A DNA stretch of 64,000 bases from Propionibacteriales bacterium (GTDB taxonomy: Bacteria > Actinomycetota > Actinomycetes > Propionibacteriales > Nocardioidaceae). Every line of letters starts with the position of its first letter. The stretch's first letter is position 1. The stretch is from the NCBI GenBank assembly GCA_026392415.1, contig JAPLCC010000049.1:1-64000 (forward strand), in the 5' to 3' direction. The notes under the pieces were generated by a model. The model searched no databases. It was not told the DNA's origin and saw only the letters and a list, made by a program, of their open reading frames with translations. Positions 23,239 to 32,186 of this stretch are shown here, piece after piece. The translations under genes and the position numbers were made by a program.

Positions 23239-24564
23239 ATGACGATGACCGCCAGCGAGATCGCGGAGTCCGTCCGCCAGGGCGAGACCTCTGCCCGCGA
23301 GCATGCCCAGTCCGCGCTCGACCGCATCGCCGATCTCGACGGGCCGATCGGCGCGTTCCAGGTCGTACGCCGCGAACGCGCGCTGGCAGAGGCCGACGCG
23401 GTCGACTCGCGGTCCGACAGGGCGCAGCTGCCCCTCGCCGGCGTCCCGATCGCGATCAAGGACAACGTGTCGGTCGCCGGGGAGCCGATGCGCGACGGCT
23501 CGGCAGGAAGCGATCCGCGCCCCCAGGACACCGACCACGAGGTCGTACGGCGCCTGCGCGCCGCGGGCGCGGTCGCGGTGGGCATCACCCGGGTGCCCGA
23601 GTTGTGTGTCTTCGGCGCCACGGACTCCAGCTTCGGTGTGACCCGCAACCCCCTCGACCTGGATCGAACGCCCGGCGGTTCCTCTGGCGGTTCGGCCGCG
23701 GCGGTCGCAGCCGGGATGGTTCCTGTCGCCCACGGCAATGACGGCATGGGTTCGATCCGGATCCCGTCCGCGTGCTGCGGCCTGGTGGGCATCAAGCCCG
23801 GACTCGGCGTCGTCCCCGCGGAGCTCGGGAACGGGTCCTGGTTCGACATGTCGGAGAACGGCCCCCTGGCCACCACCGTGGCCGACGCGGCCCTGGTGCT
23901 CTCGGTCATGGCCGACCGCCCGGACCTCGCCGAGGTGAAGGACCCGACACCCCTGCGCATCGCCCTGTCGACCAAGGTGCCGATGCCGCTCACTCCGCTG
24001 CACAAGGACTGGCGCGCCGCCGCTCGAGCGACCGCCGACCTGTTGCGGACGGCGGGGCACACTGTCGGTGAGACCGATCCGCACTACGGCCAGACGCTGT
24101 CCGTGCGTGAGATCGCGCGCTGGACCGCGGGCACGGAGCTCGACGCGCAATGGCTGCAGGACCGCAGCCGGACGGCGAAGCGGACCCGGCGTCACGCCGC
24201 CGTGGGACGGATGGTCCTCAGGCTCGGCTACCCGAAGGACCAGGGCCGTGAGGCCTGGGTCGCTCGCGCAGAGGAGCTCTTCGCGGACCACGACGTGTTG
24301 TTGACCCCGACGCTCGCGCAGTACCCGAAGCGCTCAGCGACCTGGTCGGAGCGCGGGTGGTTGGCGAACATCTACTCGGACGCCCGTTACGCGCCGTTCG
24401 CCGCACCGTGGAACCTCGCGGGGTGGCCCGCGATCGCCGTACCGGCGGGAAGGGGGAGCGGCAGCACTCCGCTCTCCGTCCAGCTCGTCGCCCGGCCCGG
24501 CGGCGAGGGCCTGCTTCTCGGACTGGCCGCCCAGCTCGAGGCGGCCCGCCCCTGGCGCACGTGA
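23239..24564 (+). CDS. Amidase (amidase signature family)
   Basis: A 441-residue amidase with the Ser-cisSer-Lys triad: Lys in GVPIAIKDNVSVAG (~74), and the signature TPGGSSGGSAAAVAAGMVPVAHGNDGMGSIRIPSACCGLVGIKP around residues 140-185. It hydrolyses an unidentified amide. It is not GatA: no gatB or gatC is nearby and the linker after the signature differs. Start by the leaderless box. It is followed by a strong hairpin and converges with the M23 peptidase. Confidence 0.9.
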   Translation: MTMTASEIAESVRQGETSAREHAQSALDRIADLDGPIGAFQVVRRERALAEADAVDSRSDRAQLPLAGVPIAIKDNVSVAGEPMRDGSAGSDPRPQDTDHEVVRRLRAAGAVAVGITRVPELCVFGATDSSFGVTRNPLDLDRTPGGSSGGSAAAVAAGMVPVAHGNDGMGSIRIPSACCGLVGIKPGLGVVPAELGNGSWFDMSENGPLATTVADAALVLSVMADRPDLAEVKDPTPLRIALSTKVPMPLTPLHKDWRAAARATADLLRTAGHTVGETDPHYGQTLSVREIARWTAGTELDAQWLQDRSRTAKRTRRHAAVGRMVLRLGYPKDQGREAWVARAEELFADHDVLLTPTLAQYPKRSATWSERGWLANIYSDARYAPFAAPWNLAGWPAIAVPAGRGSGSTPLSVQLVARPGGEGLLLGLAAQLEAARPWRT

Positions 24565-24568
24565 GGAC

Positions 24569-24602
24569 GGCCCCGCATCCCTGGAGCCAGGGATCCGGGG
24601 CC
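24569..24602. terminator. Bidirectional hairpin terminator
   Basis: GGCCCCGCATCCCTGG-AG-CCAGGGATCCGGGGCC: a 16-bp stem with one mismatch in the gap between two convergent genes. It can serve both strands. Confidence 0.75.
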
Positions 24603-24632
24603 GCCACTCATCTGCGACCTACTGGCGCAACC

Positions 24633-26606
24633 TCACTGCCAGAGGGCGGCGTACTTCAGGACACCTCCGGACACGTACGCAGAGACCGCGACCACCTTGC
24701 GCCCGGCGGCGCTCTGGGTGTTGAACTCGGTCTGGTACTGCGCGCTGGTCAGGCCGTGACGAGCCACCGTCGCGGGGGCCCCGGACGTGAAGATCGCCGA
24801 GAACCGGACGATGGTGCCGTCGAGGTAGGTGTCGAGGTAGACCGGACGACGGCCGGCTGCGACCTGTGCGTCGTAGGTCGCCTGGTACGACGACTCCGCG
24901 ATGCCCGTGAGGGACACGAAGGCGCCGACGGACGCCTTCTCGTACATCGCGGTGTAGTACTTCGTGGTGCCGATCCGCACGACCGAGATCTGCCGCGGGA
25001 CGTAGCCCGCCGACGTCAGGGTGTTGAACTTGCTCTGGTGGGTCGCAGCGCTCACCCCGTGGTACGCCGCCCAGGCCGGGCCGGACGTCTTGGTGAAGAC
25101 CGAGGAGTAGCGGGCTGCACCGTTCTCGACGTAGCTGTCGACGTGGGTGAGCCGGTAGCCCTGGGCCTTGAACGAGTCGAACGAAGCCTGGTACTGCGCG
25201 GCGGTCTGGCCGTGGCGGGCGCCCCAGGGGAGCCCTGCGGCGGGACGCCAGACACTGGCGACCCGTGACGTCGATCCCTGTTGGACCTGCTGGCGCCAGA
25301 TGGGGCGGTAGCCAGCGAGGGCGATGTCGTTGAACTCCTCCTGGTAGCAGCTGGAGCTGACGCCGTGGCGGGCCCATTCAGCGCCCCCGGTGACCACGCG
25401 GTGGAAGCCGCAGCCGTTGGGGATGAGGAGGCCGCCGTTGCGGATCGCCGCCTCGCTGCTGTTGGTCAGCGATGCGAAGCCGGGGGTGGTGCCGGGCTCT
25501 GCCGGAACCCGGGTCTTCGCGTGGTTGAACCGAAGTGGCAGGCCCTGGGCCGGGTCGCTGTAGCTGCCGAAGCCGACCTCGTCGGCCAGGTGGAGGTGCA
25601 GGTGCGGCCCGTAGCTGTTGCCCGTGTTTCCGCTGTAGCCGAGCAGCTGACCCTGCGTGACCGGGATGTCGAGACCGGTCGCGGAGCTGGACGGGCACAG
25701 GCTGGTGCTCGGGTAGCCGGTCTTGAAGTGGGCGTACAGCGCGACCTCACCGGTGGCGTGCTCGATGTAGAGGTGGTTGCCCTCGACCTCCGGAGTCGGG
25801 TCCGGGGTTCCGGGGACGTTCTCGACCTGGTCGCGACGGCACTTGCGGATGACACCGTCAGCCATGGCGTAGATCGGCGTACCGAACACGTAGTAGTCGG
25901 TGTTGCTGTTGCCGGACGTGCCCGGCTTCTTCGGGCTGAACGCCGAGCCGTTCCACTTCACGACCTCGAGGTCGTAGGCGAAGCGCTGGTTCTGCGCGCC
26001 ACGGTGGTGCGAGGTGGTCTCGTGGCCGATCACGTTGCGGTAGTAGCTCCCGCTCCCGACCGTGCCCGGGAAGCGGTAGCCACCGGAGGGCGTCTTGTTG
26101 ACGTACTCCTTCAGGCTCCGGGTCACGATCCGGGGGTCGTATCCGGTGAAGTTGAGCTGCAGTCGCACCGACGCGGGGAGCGGGAACGCGTTGATCCGGT
26201 TGTCCGGCACGATGAAGAAGTGGTCGGACCCGGACGAGCCCGACTTCGGGATGGTCTTGTTCACGGTGAAGGTCTGGGCCGTGATCTCGCTGCCCGGGTA
26301 CGACACCTTGACCGAAGCCAGCTTCACGGAGCTGGACGTCGACGTGTTGTTCACGCGCATGTCCATGTTGAGGCGCCACCCGGCGGCAGCGCCGCTGTAG
26401 CGAGGAGCAACACGCTCGACGTACACCTGGTCGCTGTTGCTCGGGTTGGTCGGCTGTACCTGGGTGATCGACACCGGGGCGGCGACGGCGTTGGCCGGCG
26501 CGGGGACGAGTGTGGCCTGGAGAGACGCGGCCAGGAGGGAGCCCCCGGCGATCACTCCCCAACGGCGGAGGCGGGTGGCCTTCCGTTGCCTGAGATCGGT
26601 AGACAT
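24633..26606 (-). CDS. Secreted M23-type metallopeptidase with C-terminal tandem repeats
   Basis: A 657-residue exported protein. Residues 1-~46 are a signal peptide with basic start (RQRKATRLRRW) and ANAVAAP cleavage region. Residues ~48-180 form a beta-rich domain. An LytM/M23 zinc domain follows with HHRGAQNQRFAYDL, then LYIEHATGEVALYAHF and GNSYGPHLHLHLADE (H-x-H). The last ~240 residues are five units of ~47 aa of the type ARHGxTxAQYQxxFNxxxAxGYRPxxVxxYxxGxxRYxAxF, resembling bacterial tandem repeat domain 1 (polyglycine-hydrolase-like). Probably cleaves peptide crosslinks in cell walls, its own or a competitor's. SD GAGGA before ATG 26606. Confidence 0.82.
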   Translation of the reverse strand: MSTDLRQRKATRLRRWGVIAGGSLLAASLQATLVPAPANAVAAPVSITQVQPTNPSNSDQVYVERVAPRYSGAAAGWRLNMDMRVNNTSTSSSVKLASVKVSYPGSEITAQTFTVNKTIPKSGSSGSDHFFIVPDNRINAFPLPASVRLQLNFTGYDPRIVTRSLKEYVNKTPSGGYRFPGTVGSGSYYRNVIGHETTSHHRGAQNQRFAYDLEVVKWNGSAFSPKKPGTSGNSNTDYYVFGTPIYAMADGVIRKCRRDQVENVPGTPDPTPEVEGNHLYIEHATGEVALYAHFKTGYPSTSLCPSSSATGLDIPVTQGQLLGYSGNTGNSYGPHLHLHLADEVGFGSYSDPAQGLPLRFNHAKTRVPAEPGTTPGFASLTNSSEAAIRNGGLLIPNGCGFHRVVTGGAEWARHGVSSSCYQEEFNDIALAGYRPIWRQQVQQGSTSRVASVWRPAAGLPWGARHGQTAAQYQASFDSFKAQGYRLTHVDSYVENGAARYSSVFTKTSGPAWAAYHGVSAATHQSKFNTLTSAGYVPRQISVVRIGTTKYYTAMYEKASVGAFVSLTGIAESSYQATYDAQVAAGRRPVYLDTYLDGTIVRFSAIFTSGAPATVARHGLTSAQYQTEFNTQSAAGRKVVAVSAYVSGGVLKYAALWQ

Positions 26607-26691
26607 CGTGATCCTCGCTTTCTGGCACGCGGGCGCGTGCTCGCAAGGAAGAGGTGCCACAGGTCAGTCCTGATACATCGGGTTCTGTGGC

Positions 26692-27351
26692 TCACCAGGT
26701 GGTACGTCGGACCTCCGTGCCGCTGAGCGAGTAGTTGATGTAGCCGCCCTGACTGAAGTCATTGCTCGTGTAGGCCCAGATCCAGCCCTCGTCGAGCCCT
26801 TCGCGGGGGTGCCGCACGATCAGGTAGCAGACGGTCGGGTCCTCGACCAGGTCCAGCGCGGCATCGCACATCCCGTTCAGTCCGATGCCGTCAACCTGCG
26901 CCAGGTCGAACGGGACGTAGTCACTCGTGCCCTTGGTCCACTCCTCGAGGCCACCGCCGTCCCAGCGGTAGCTGATCTCGCGCTCGTCGCCCGGCTTCAG
27001 GGGGACGTCGAGGATCGCGTACTCGGGATAGATCACCGCCTCGAAGACGGTCGTCCCCCCGGTCTCCTCCCGCAACTCGTCCAGCATCTCGGTGAAGCCG
27101 GCGCGCGACTGCGGTTCTCCGCCGCCGAGACCACCCTCGCTCCCCAGGACCGCGAAGAGCACCGGCACCCCAATCGCCACGATCACGCCGATCACCGTGA
27201 TGAGCAGGCCGACCGGGTGGAAGCCACGGCCCCTGGCTCGGCCCGTCTTCGGGCGAGGCTTCTTCGCGCCCGGCGTCGTGTGCGGTGTCTGTGCCGGCTC
27301 GCCCTCGGGTGCCGGCTCGGGCACGTAGGTGTTCCACTCGGGAGGCGTCAC
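26692..27351 (-). CDS. Single-pass membrane protein of unknown function
   Basis: A 219-residue protein with a Pro-rich cytoplasmic start (PAPEGEPAQTPHTTPGAKKPRPKTGRARGRG), one transmembrane helix (VGLLITVIGVIVAIGVPVLFAVLG, ~47-70) and an outside domain of ~140 residues with two Cys (GMCDAALDL; TVCYLIVRH) that could form a disulfide. I do not recognise the family. It follows the M23 gene's start by 85 bases on the same strand and may be transcribed with it. GTG start supported by TATCGT six bases upstream. Confidence 0.65.
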   Translation of the reverse strand: MTPPEWNTYVPEPAPEGEPAQTPHTTPGAKKPRPKTGRARGRGFHPVGLLITVIGVIVAIGVPVLFAVLGSEGGLGGGEPQSRAGFTEMLDELREETGGTTVFEAVIYPEYAILDVPLKPGDEREISYRWDGGGLEEWTKGTSDYVPFDLAQVDGIGLNGMCDAALDLVEDPTVCYLIVRHPREGLDEGWIWAYTSNDFSQGGYINYSLSGTEVRRTTW

Positions 27352-27357
27352 CCCGGA

Positions 27358-27363
27358 ACGATA
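27358..27363 (-). promoter_or_regulatory. Leaderless -10 box (TATCGT) for the 26692-27351 gene
   Basis: TATCGT on the minus strand, six bases before the GTG at 27351. Confidence 0.5.
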
Positions 27364-27398
27364 AGCGAAGGAAGCCTCGATCCGGCATCATCGGTGGC

Positions 27399-30035
27399 GT
27401 GCCGACCGACCTGCTCTTCGAGCGCGAGCGTGCCCTCGAGGCGCTGCGTGCGGTCGTCGTCGGCGCGAGCGCAGGCACCGGCGGCGCCGCGCTGGTCACA
27501 GGAGCGCCCGGGATCGGCAAGACCCGGTTGCTCGGCGCCCTGATGACCGATGCCGCGAGCGCCGGCATCGTGTGTCTCTCGGCTGCCGGGCACACCATGG
27601 AACAGGACTACGGCTTCGGCGTCATGCGCCAGCTCTTCGCACAGCTGCCCGCCGACCTGCGCGACGGCATGGTCGATGAAGCCGGTGGTGCCTCGGCGGA
27701 CGCTCCTGCAGGTGCGCTCTTCTCCCTGCTCAGCGCACTGTTCGACGCCCTCGCCAAGGCCGCGGCGCAGCGCCCCCTCGTGGTGGTGGTCGACGATCTC
27801 CAGTGGGTTGACGAGCCTTCGCTGCGGTTCCTGCACTTCCTCGCCCGCCGCCTGCAGGGCACCGGGATCGGCCTGGTGCTCGCGGTTCGCAGCAGTCAGC
27901 AGAACGACTCGGCCGTGCTGGCCGAGCTCGGTCACCTCGTGAGCGGCACAGAGGTCGTCCTGGAGCCGTTGACCAGCGATGCGGTGGGTTCGGTGCTGCG
28001 CGAACGCCTCCGCGACGTCGATGACGTCTTCGTCGAGGCCTGCATGACCTGGACACGTGGCAATCCGCTCTTCCTCTCCGAGCTCTCGGCAACCATGGTC
28101 GCCGAAGGGATCGAACCCACGGCCGAGGGCGCCGCCCGCCTCACCGAGCTCGCTCCGGGGACGATCGGCCGGCTGGTGTTCGTCCGGATCGCCCGCGCCG
28201 GCGACGCCGCGGTCGCGCTCGCCCAGGCCGTCGCCGTCTTCGGTGACCGCCCTTCTGTTGTCGCCGCGGCACGACTGGCCGGCCTCGAGCTGACCCCCGC
28301 CGGCGAGGCAGCGACGGACCTCATCCGGCTCGACATCCTCGACGAGTCCCTCGCCTTCTCCCACCCGCTCGTCCGCGAGGCGGTGTACGACGACCTGGCG
28401 GCCCCGCTGCGCGCTGCGCGCCACCTGGCCGCAGCCGAGATCCTCCACGATCTCGGCGCGCCACTGGAAGCCATCGCCGCCCAACTGGTGCTTGCTCCTG
28501 CGGCCGATGCGCCGTGGGCGGTCGACGTGCTCCATCGAGCGGCCCGGTCGGCCGTCGAACGCGGCGCACCTGACGCAGCCGTCCGGTTCCTCGCCCAGGT
28601 GCCGGACTCGGCCGTTCCCGACGGCTCGGACCGGGTCCACGACGTGGATGTGACCCGCACGCACCTGTTGTGGATCGCCGGCAGGTCGACGGCTGCGATG
28701 GAGTTGGCCGACACGGTCGCCACCCGTTCTCGTGACGAGTCCCGCCCCGACGCGATGCTGGCGATGAAGCTGATGCTGCAGTGCGTGACTCCGGGCAGCG
28801 AGCGACCGCCCCCGGAGCTGCTGGAGGCCTTCGCCGGGCTCAGTGGACGGACCCAGGTCGAGCGGGACTGCTTGCTGCCCGTGATCCTTCATCGGCTCGC
28901 CCGTGGGACACCGCTCGACGAGATCCGGCCTCTCATCGAACGGGTGACCGCAGGCGCCAACCCCGACTCCGCCAAGCGACGCTCGCCGGCGACCTGGCTC
29001 TTCCTCGTCCTCCACTTCGGCGATCTGAACCGCACGCTCGACTACGTCGACCGCTACCGCGCAGCGGCGGAGGACACCGACTCGCCGATGTGGCGCGCCG
29101 AGGCGCTGACGGTGCGCGCGCAAGCGCTCTACCGCCTCGGACGGATCGCCGAGGCGGCGGCCGACGCCCACGCAGCGCTGGCCGACACCGACGGCACCTT
29201 CGCACTGACCGGACCCGTGGCTGCAGCGACGTTGATGCACAGCAGGCTCGAGCTCGGCGACCTGACCGGTGCCGTCGCGGCCTCTGAGGACTTCCGGTTC
29301 CCGTCCGACCGCGAGGACACCGCGTTCGCTGCCCTGGCCGAGGCCGCCATCGGTCGGGTCCGGGCGCGCGCCGGTGACCCGGAGGCAGGCCTGGCGCTCC
29401 TGCGCAGCGCAGGAGAGAAGCTGGACTCGGTCGAGTGGTTGATCACCGAGCTCTCGCCCTGGCGGATCGACGCTGCGCAGGCTCTGATCAGCCTCGGTCG
29501 CAGGGACGAGGCGAGCGCCACCCTCGCGCCGGCGTACGACGCCGCGGTCCGCTTCGGCGCACCCAACGGGCTCGGCCGGGTACTCCGGGTGCGTGCCCTG
29601 ATCGAGCAGCCGGCGTCGATCGACTTGCTCCGCCAGGCGGTTGCCGTGTACGACGACGGGTTGCTCCCGCTCAAGCGGGCCCACGCGCTCGTCGAGCTCG
29701 GTGGGGCGCTGCGGCGCGGCGGCCACCGCGCCGATGCCCGCGGGCCGCTGTCCGAGGCGATGGACCTGGCCCATCGGTGTGGGGCCCAGCCGCTGTTCGA
29801 CCGTGCGACCGAGGAGCTCGCTGCCGCTGGCGGCCGACCCCGGACCATCGCGCAGACGGGCATCGAGGCGCTGACCGCCTCCGAGCAGCGGGTGGCACGA
29901 CTGGCTGCATCCGGTCTCCGCAACGCTGACATCGCCCGGGAGCTGTTCGTCCAGCCGACCACGGTCGAGAAGCACCTGGCGTCGGTGTTCCGCAAGCTCG
30001 GGATCGAGTCCCGCACGGACATCCCCACCTTCTGA
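27399..30035 (+). CDS. Large LuxR-family ATPase transcriptional regulator (LAL/MalT-like)
   Basis: An 878-residue regulator. The N-terminus is a STAND/AAA-type ATPase: ERERALEALRAVV, Walker A TGAPGIGKTRLLG (~37-44), Walker B RPLVVVVDDLQWVDEPSLRFLHFLARR. A long helical TPR-like region senses the signal. The C-terminal LuxR HTH is LTASEQRVARLAASGLRNADIARELFVQPTTVEKHLASVFRKLGI (GerE signature), followed by SRTDIPTF. I start at GTG 27399 (VPTDLLFERE), 35 codons into the track ORF. It lies directly before the small ORF and glycine-rich surface protein, which it may control. Confidence 0.9.
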   Translation: MPTDLLFERERALEALRAVVVGASAGTGGAALVTGAPGIGKTRLLGALMTDAASAGIVCLSAAGHTMEQDYGFGVMRQLFAQLPADLRDGMVDEAGGASADAPAGALFSLLSALFDALAKAAAQRPLVVVVDDLQWVDEPSLRFLHFLARRLQGTGIGLVLAVRSSQQNDSAVLAELGHLVSGTEVVLEPLTSDAVGSVLRERLRDVDDVFVEACMTWTRGNPLFLSELSATMVAEGIEPTAEGAARLTELAPGTIGRLVFVRIARAGDAAVALAQAVAVFGDRPSVVAAARLAGLELTPAGEAATDLIRLDILDESLAFSHPLVREAVYDDLAAPLRAARHLAAAEILHDLGAPLEAIAAQLVLAPAADAPWAVDVLHRAARSAVERGAPDAAVRFLAQVPDSAVPDGSDRVHDVDVTRTHLLWIAGRSTAAMELADTVATRSRDESRPDAMLAMKLMLQCVTPGSERPPPELLEAFAGLSGRTQVERDCLLPVILHRLARGTPLDEIRPLIERVTAGANPDSAKRRSPATWLFLVLHFGDLNRTLDYVDRYRAAAEDTDSPMWRAEALTVRAQALYRLGRIAEAAADAHAALADTDGTFALTGPVAAATLMHSRLELGDLTGAVAASEDFRFPSDREDTAFAALAEAAIGRVRARAGDPEAGLALLRSAGEKLDSVEWLITELSPWRIDAAQALISLGRRDEASATLAPAYDAAVRFGAPNGLGRVLRVRALIEQPASIDLLRQAVAVYDDGLLPLKRAHALVELGGALRRGGHRADARGPLSEAMDLAHRCGAQPLFDRATEELAAAGGRPRTIAQTGIEALTASEQRVARLAASGLRNADIARELFVQPTTVEKHLASVFRKLGIESRTDIPTF

Positions 30036-30036
30036 C

Positions 30037-30094
30037 GGTGGGGTGGGGCCCGCCAAATGGTGGGGTTGTTCCTCAATGTGGGGGTGGGGGCGTT
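30037..30094 (+). other. G-run cluster in the leader before the small ORF
   Basis: Between the LuxR gene and the 58-aa ORF, six runs of four or five G (GGTGGGGTGGGG, TGGTGGGG, GTGGGGGTGGGGGCG) fall within about 57 bases. They are all on the plus strand, so a G-quadruplex could form on the coding strand or RNA. No TANNNT box or SD precedes the next ATG. Confidence 0.4.
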
Positions 30095-30111
30095 CCCGCG
30101 AGTCTCTTCAC

Positions 30112-30288
30112 ATGGACCTGGACAACCCGATCACTCTCCGGCTCGTCATCGACGCCGGCAGCGCCCCGCTCCGGGGTCTGCTCGGCATGGACGACCAGGA
30201 GCCCTTCGAGTTCAGCGGAATGCTCCAGCTCCTCGAGCTTCTCGACCGCATGAACGCCTCCCACCTCGATGCAAGGAACCCCTCATGA
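30112..30288 (+). CDS. Small 58-aa protein between LuxR regulator and surface protein
   Basis: MDLDNPITLRLVIDAGSAPLRGLLGMDDQEPFEFSGMLQLLELLDRMNASHLDARNPS. A beta-hairpin-like start with DAGSAPLRGLLG, then F-x-F-S-G-M-L-x-L-L-x-L-L, resembles short actinobacterial proteins (D-x-x-P-I-x-G-x-L ... F-x-G-W-x-E-L) that I recall seeing beside LuxR-type regulators. The TGA overlaps the next gene's ATG by four bases, suggesting translational coupling. No good SD; the track lists it with a longer start at 30043. Role unknown. Confidence 0.55.
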   Translation: MDLDNPITLRLVIDAGSAPLRGLLGMDDQEPFEFSGMLQLLELLDRMNASHLDARNPS

Positions 30289-32168
30289 AGATCAACCGAC
30301 CGATCGCCGTCGCGCTGGCCCCGCTGGCCGCTGTGGCCGTCCTCGGCGCCGTCCCGGCGCCGGCTGCCCATGCTTCCAACGTCGCCCCGAAGATCGTCGC
30401 CGCGACGATGATGGACACCGACCTGGACGACAAGGCCGACCGGGTCAAGCTCACCTACTCCGAGGCGATCAACCACGCCCTCGACACGAGCTCGTTCCCG
30501 TTCAAGGTCGCCGGCTACACGGTGACCAAGGTGTCCTCGGCCTCGGCGTCGAAGACGCTCTACGTCTACATCACGGAGAAGGCGACTGCCGACATCGCAG
30601 CGGTGCCCACCGTGTCCTACGCAAAGACAAGTTCTCAGGCAGTCAAGGACACCGAGGGCCTCCAGGCGCTCGCCCAGACCTTCTCGGGCACCAAGCCGGT
30701 CGACACGGACCTGGACGGCTACGCGTCCGCCGATTGCAAGCCGATCGACCCGGCCGTCAACCCGGCCGCGGGCGACCGCCCCGACCTCTCCTTCGTCGAC
30801 AGCGACTGTGACGGCATCGACGGCGACTCCGCGACCGCGATCTTCGTCAATCCCAACGACGGTCAGGACGTGAACCCGGGCACCAAGGCCCTGCCCGTGA
30901 GGACCATGGCGCAGGCGTTCAACCTTCGCTCCGCCACGCGCAACACGGTCCTGGTGACCGTCGCGATCTATTCGCCCAACGCCGCCAACGTCACCGTCCC
31001 CGACGGCGTCGGCATCTTCGGTGGGTACGACACGACCTGGAAGCGCAGCCACACGCCCACCGGTTCCAATGGCCTGCCGTTCGTCATCGCCGGCACGAGC
31101 GAGCTCCAGCTGCTCAAACTCGTGGTGGCCAACGAGGCCGTCGCGCTCAAGGTGACCGGCACCGCCACCCTCGGTGAGGTCAGCCTGGAGAACGCCCTGT
31201 CCGACAAGAACTCCATCGCGCTGGCGGTCACCAATGGTGGCAAGGTCACCGCGACCCGCGGCTCGATCACCTCGGGCAGGGCCAACTGGAACACCCCGCC
31301 CCTGGTGGCGATCCGGGGCGGCAACGGCTCCAACGGCCTGGCTGGAGAAAAGGGCGGTGCCGGTTCGTGCGACACCTGGAGTGGCGGCGACAGTGGTGAC
31401 GGCGGCGGCTACGGGAAGTTCGACGCTGAGGCGATCGGAGGCAACGGCGGCTTCGGCGGCAGCGTCGCAGGCAACGGCACGGGCAACGGCCAGCCGGGCA
31501 AGAACGGCAGCGGCGGCGCGATCGGCGGCACCGGCGGCTCCAAGGGCGACCCGGGCAAGGCCGGCGGCAACGGCGCCTCGGGCACGCCCGGTGTCAACGG
31601 CGCGACCGGTGCGGTCGTGAAGGGCGCCTTCGCGATGTCGGGCTACGTCCCGGCGACGTCCAACCCCGGTACGGCTGGCGCCAACGGCGGTAGCGGCGCC
31701 GGCGGCGGCGGTGGCGGTGGCCAGGTCGGCGTGGCCGTCCTCACCGGTGTCGGCAACGGCGGCGGTGGCGGTGGCCAGGGCGGCATGCCCGGCACGGGTG
31801 GACGCGGCGGCAAGGGCGGCCACGCCTCCATCGCGGTCTACGTCCCGCTCGGCTCGGTCACCCTCAACGGAACGACGATCACGACCGGCACCGGCGGCAA
31901 CTCGGAGGTCGGTGGCGCAGGCGGCACCGGCGGCCAGGGCGGCGCGGGCGGCAAGGGCGGCAGCAGCTGCCTGACGGAGGTCGGCCGCGGCGGCGACGGC
32001 GGCAGTGGGGCCCGTGGCGGCAACGGTGGCAAGGGTGGCGACGGCCAGGGTGGCCCGAGCATCGGGATCTACACCGGTCCCTACGCGGCGGCCACCACCA
32101 CCGGAGTCACCTACACGATCGGCGCAGCAGGCACCGGGCCCCAGGCGATCCGGGCCACGATCTACTGA
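30285..32168 (+). CDS. Secreted glycine-rich (PGRS-like) surface protein
   Basis: A 627-residue protein with signal peptide (MKINRPIAVALAPLAAVAVLGAVPAPAAHA). Residues ~32-140 form a beta domain (MMDTDLDDKADRVKLTYSEAINHALDTSSF). An Asp-rich thrombospondin-type calcium segment follows (DTDLDGYASADCKPIDPAVN...DSDCDGIDGD), then a DUF1565-like beta-helix (IFVNPNDGQDVNPGTKALPVRTMAQAF). From ~340 to the end there are dense GG-x repeats (GGNGGFGGSVAGNGTG; GGAGGTGGQGGAGGKGG). Likely cell-surface or secreted and calcium-stabilised. SD AAGGA before the ATG at 30285. Not a mycobacterial PE protein: the PE domain is missing. Confidence 0.8.
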   Translation: MKINRPIAVALAPLAAVAVLGAVPAPAAHASNVAPKIVAATMMDTDLDDKADRVKLTYSEAINHALDTSSFPFKVAGYTVTKVSSASASKTLYVYITEKATADIAAVPTVSYAKTSSQAVKDTEGLQALAQTFSGTKPVDTDLDGYASADCKPIDPAVNPAAGDRPDLSFVDSDCDGIDGDSATAIFVNPNDGQDVNPGTKALPVRTMAQAFNLRSATRNTVLVTVAIYSPNAANVTVPDGVGIFGGYDTTWKRSHTPTGSNGLPFVIAGTSELQLLKLVVANEAVALKVTGTATLGEVSLENALSDKNSIALAVTNGGKVTATRGSITSGRANWNTPPLVAIRGGNGSNGLAGEKGGAGSCDTWSGGDSGDGGGYGKFDAEAIGGNGGFGGSVAGNGTGNGQPGKNGSGGAIGGTGGSKGDPGKAGGNGASGTPGVNGATGAVVKGAFAMSGYVPATSNPGTAGANGGSGAGGGGGGGQVGVAVLTGVGNGGGGGGQGGMPGTGGRGGKGGHASIAVYVPLGSVTLNGTTITTGTGGNSEVGGAGGTGGQGGAGGKGGSSCLTEVGRGGDGGSGARGGNGGKGGDGQGGPSIGIYTGPYAAATTTGVTYTIGAAGTGPQAIRATIY

Positions 32169-32186
32169 CCGTGCAACGATGGCGCC

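Noticed and set aside
27348-30056. A 902-codon minus-strand ORF opposite the LuxR regulator.
   Set aside because: No recognisable domain, composition of a GC-skew shadow; the plus strand has ATPase and HTH motifs.
31300-32060. Possible CRISPR or satellite repeat in the GGC-rich region.
   Set aside because: The repeats are irregular, in frame and encode Gly-rich protein; there are no equal spacers.
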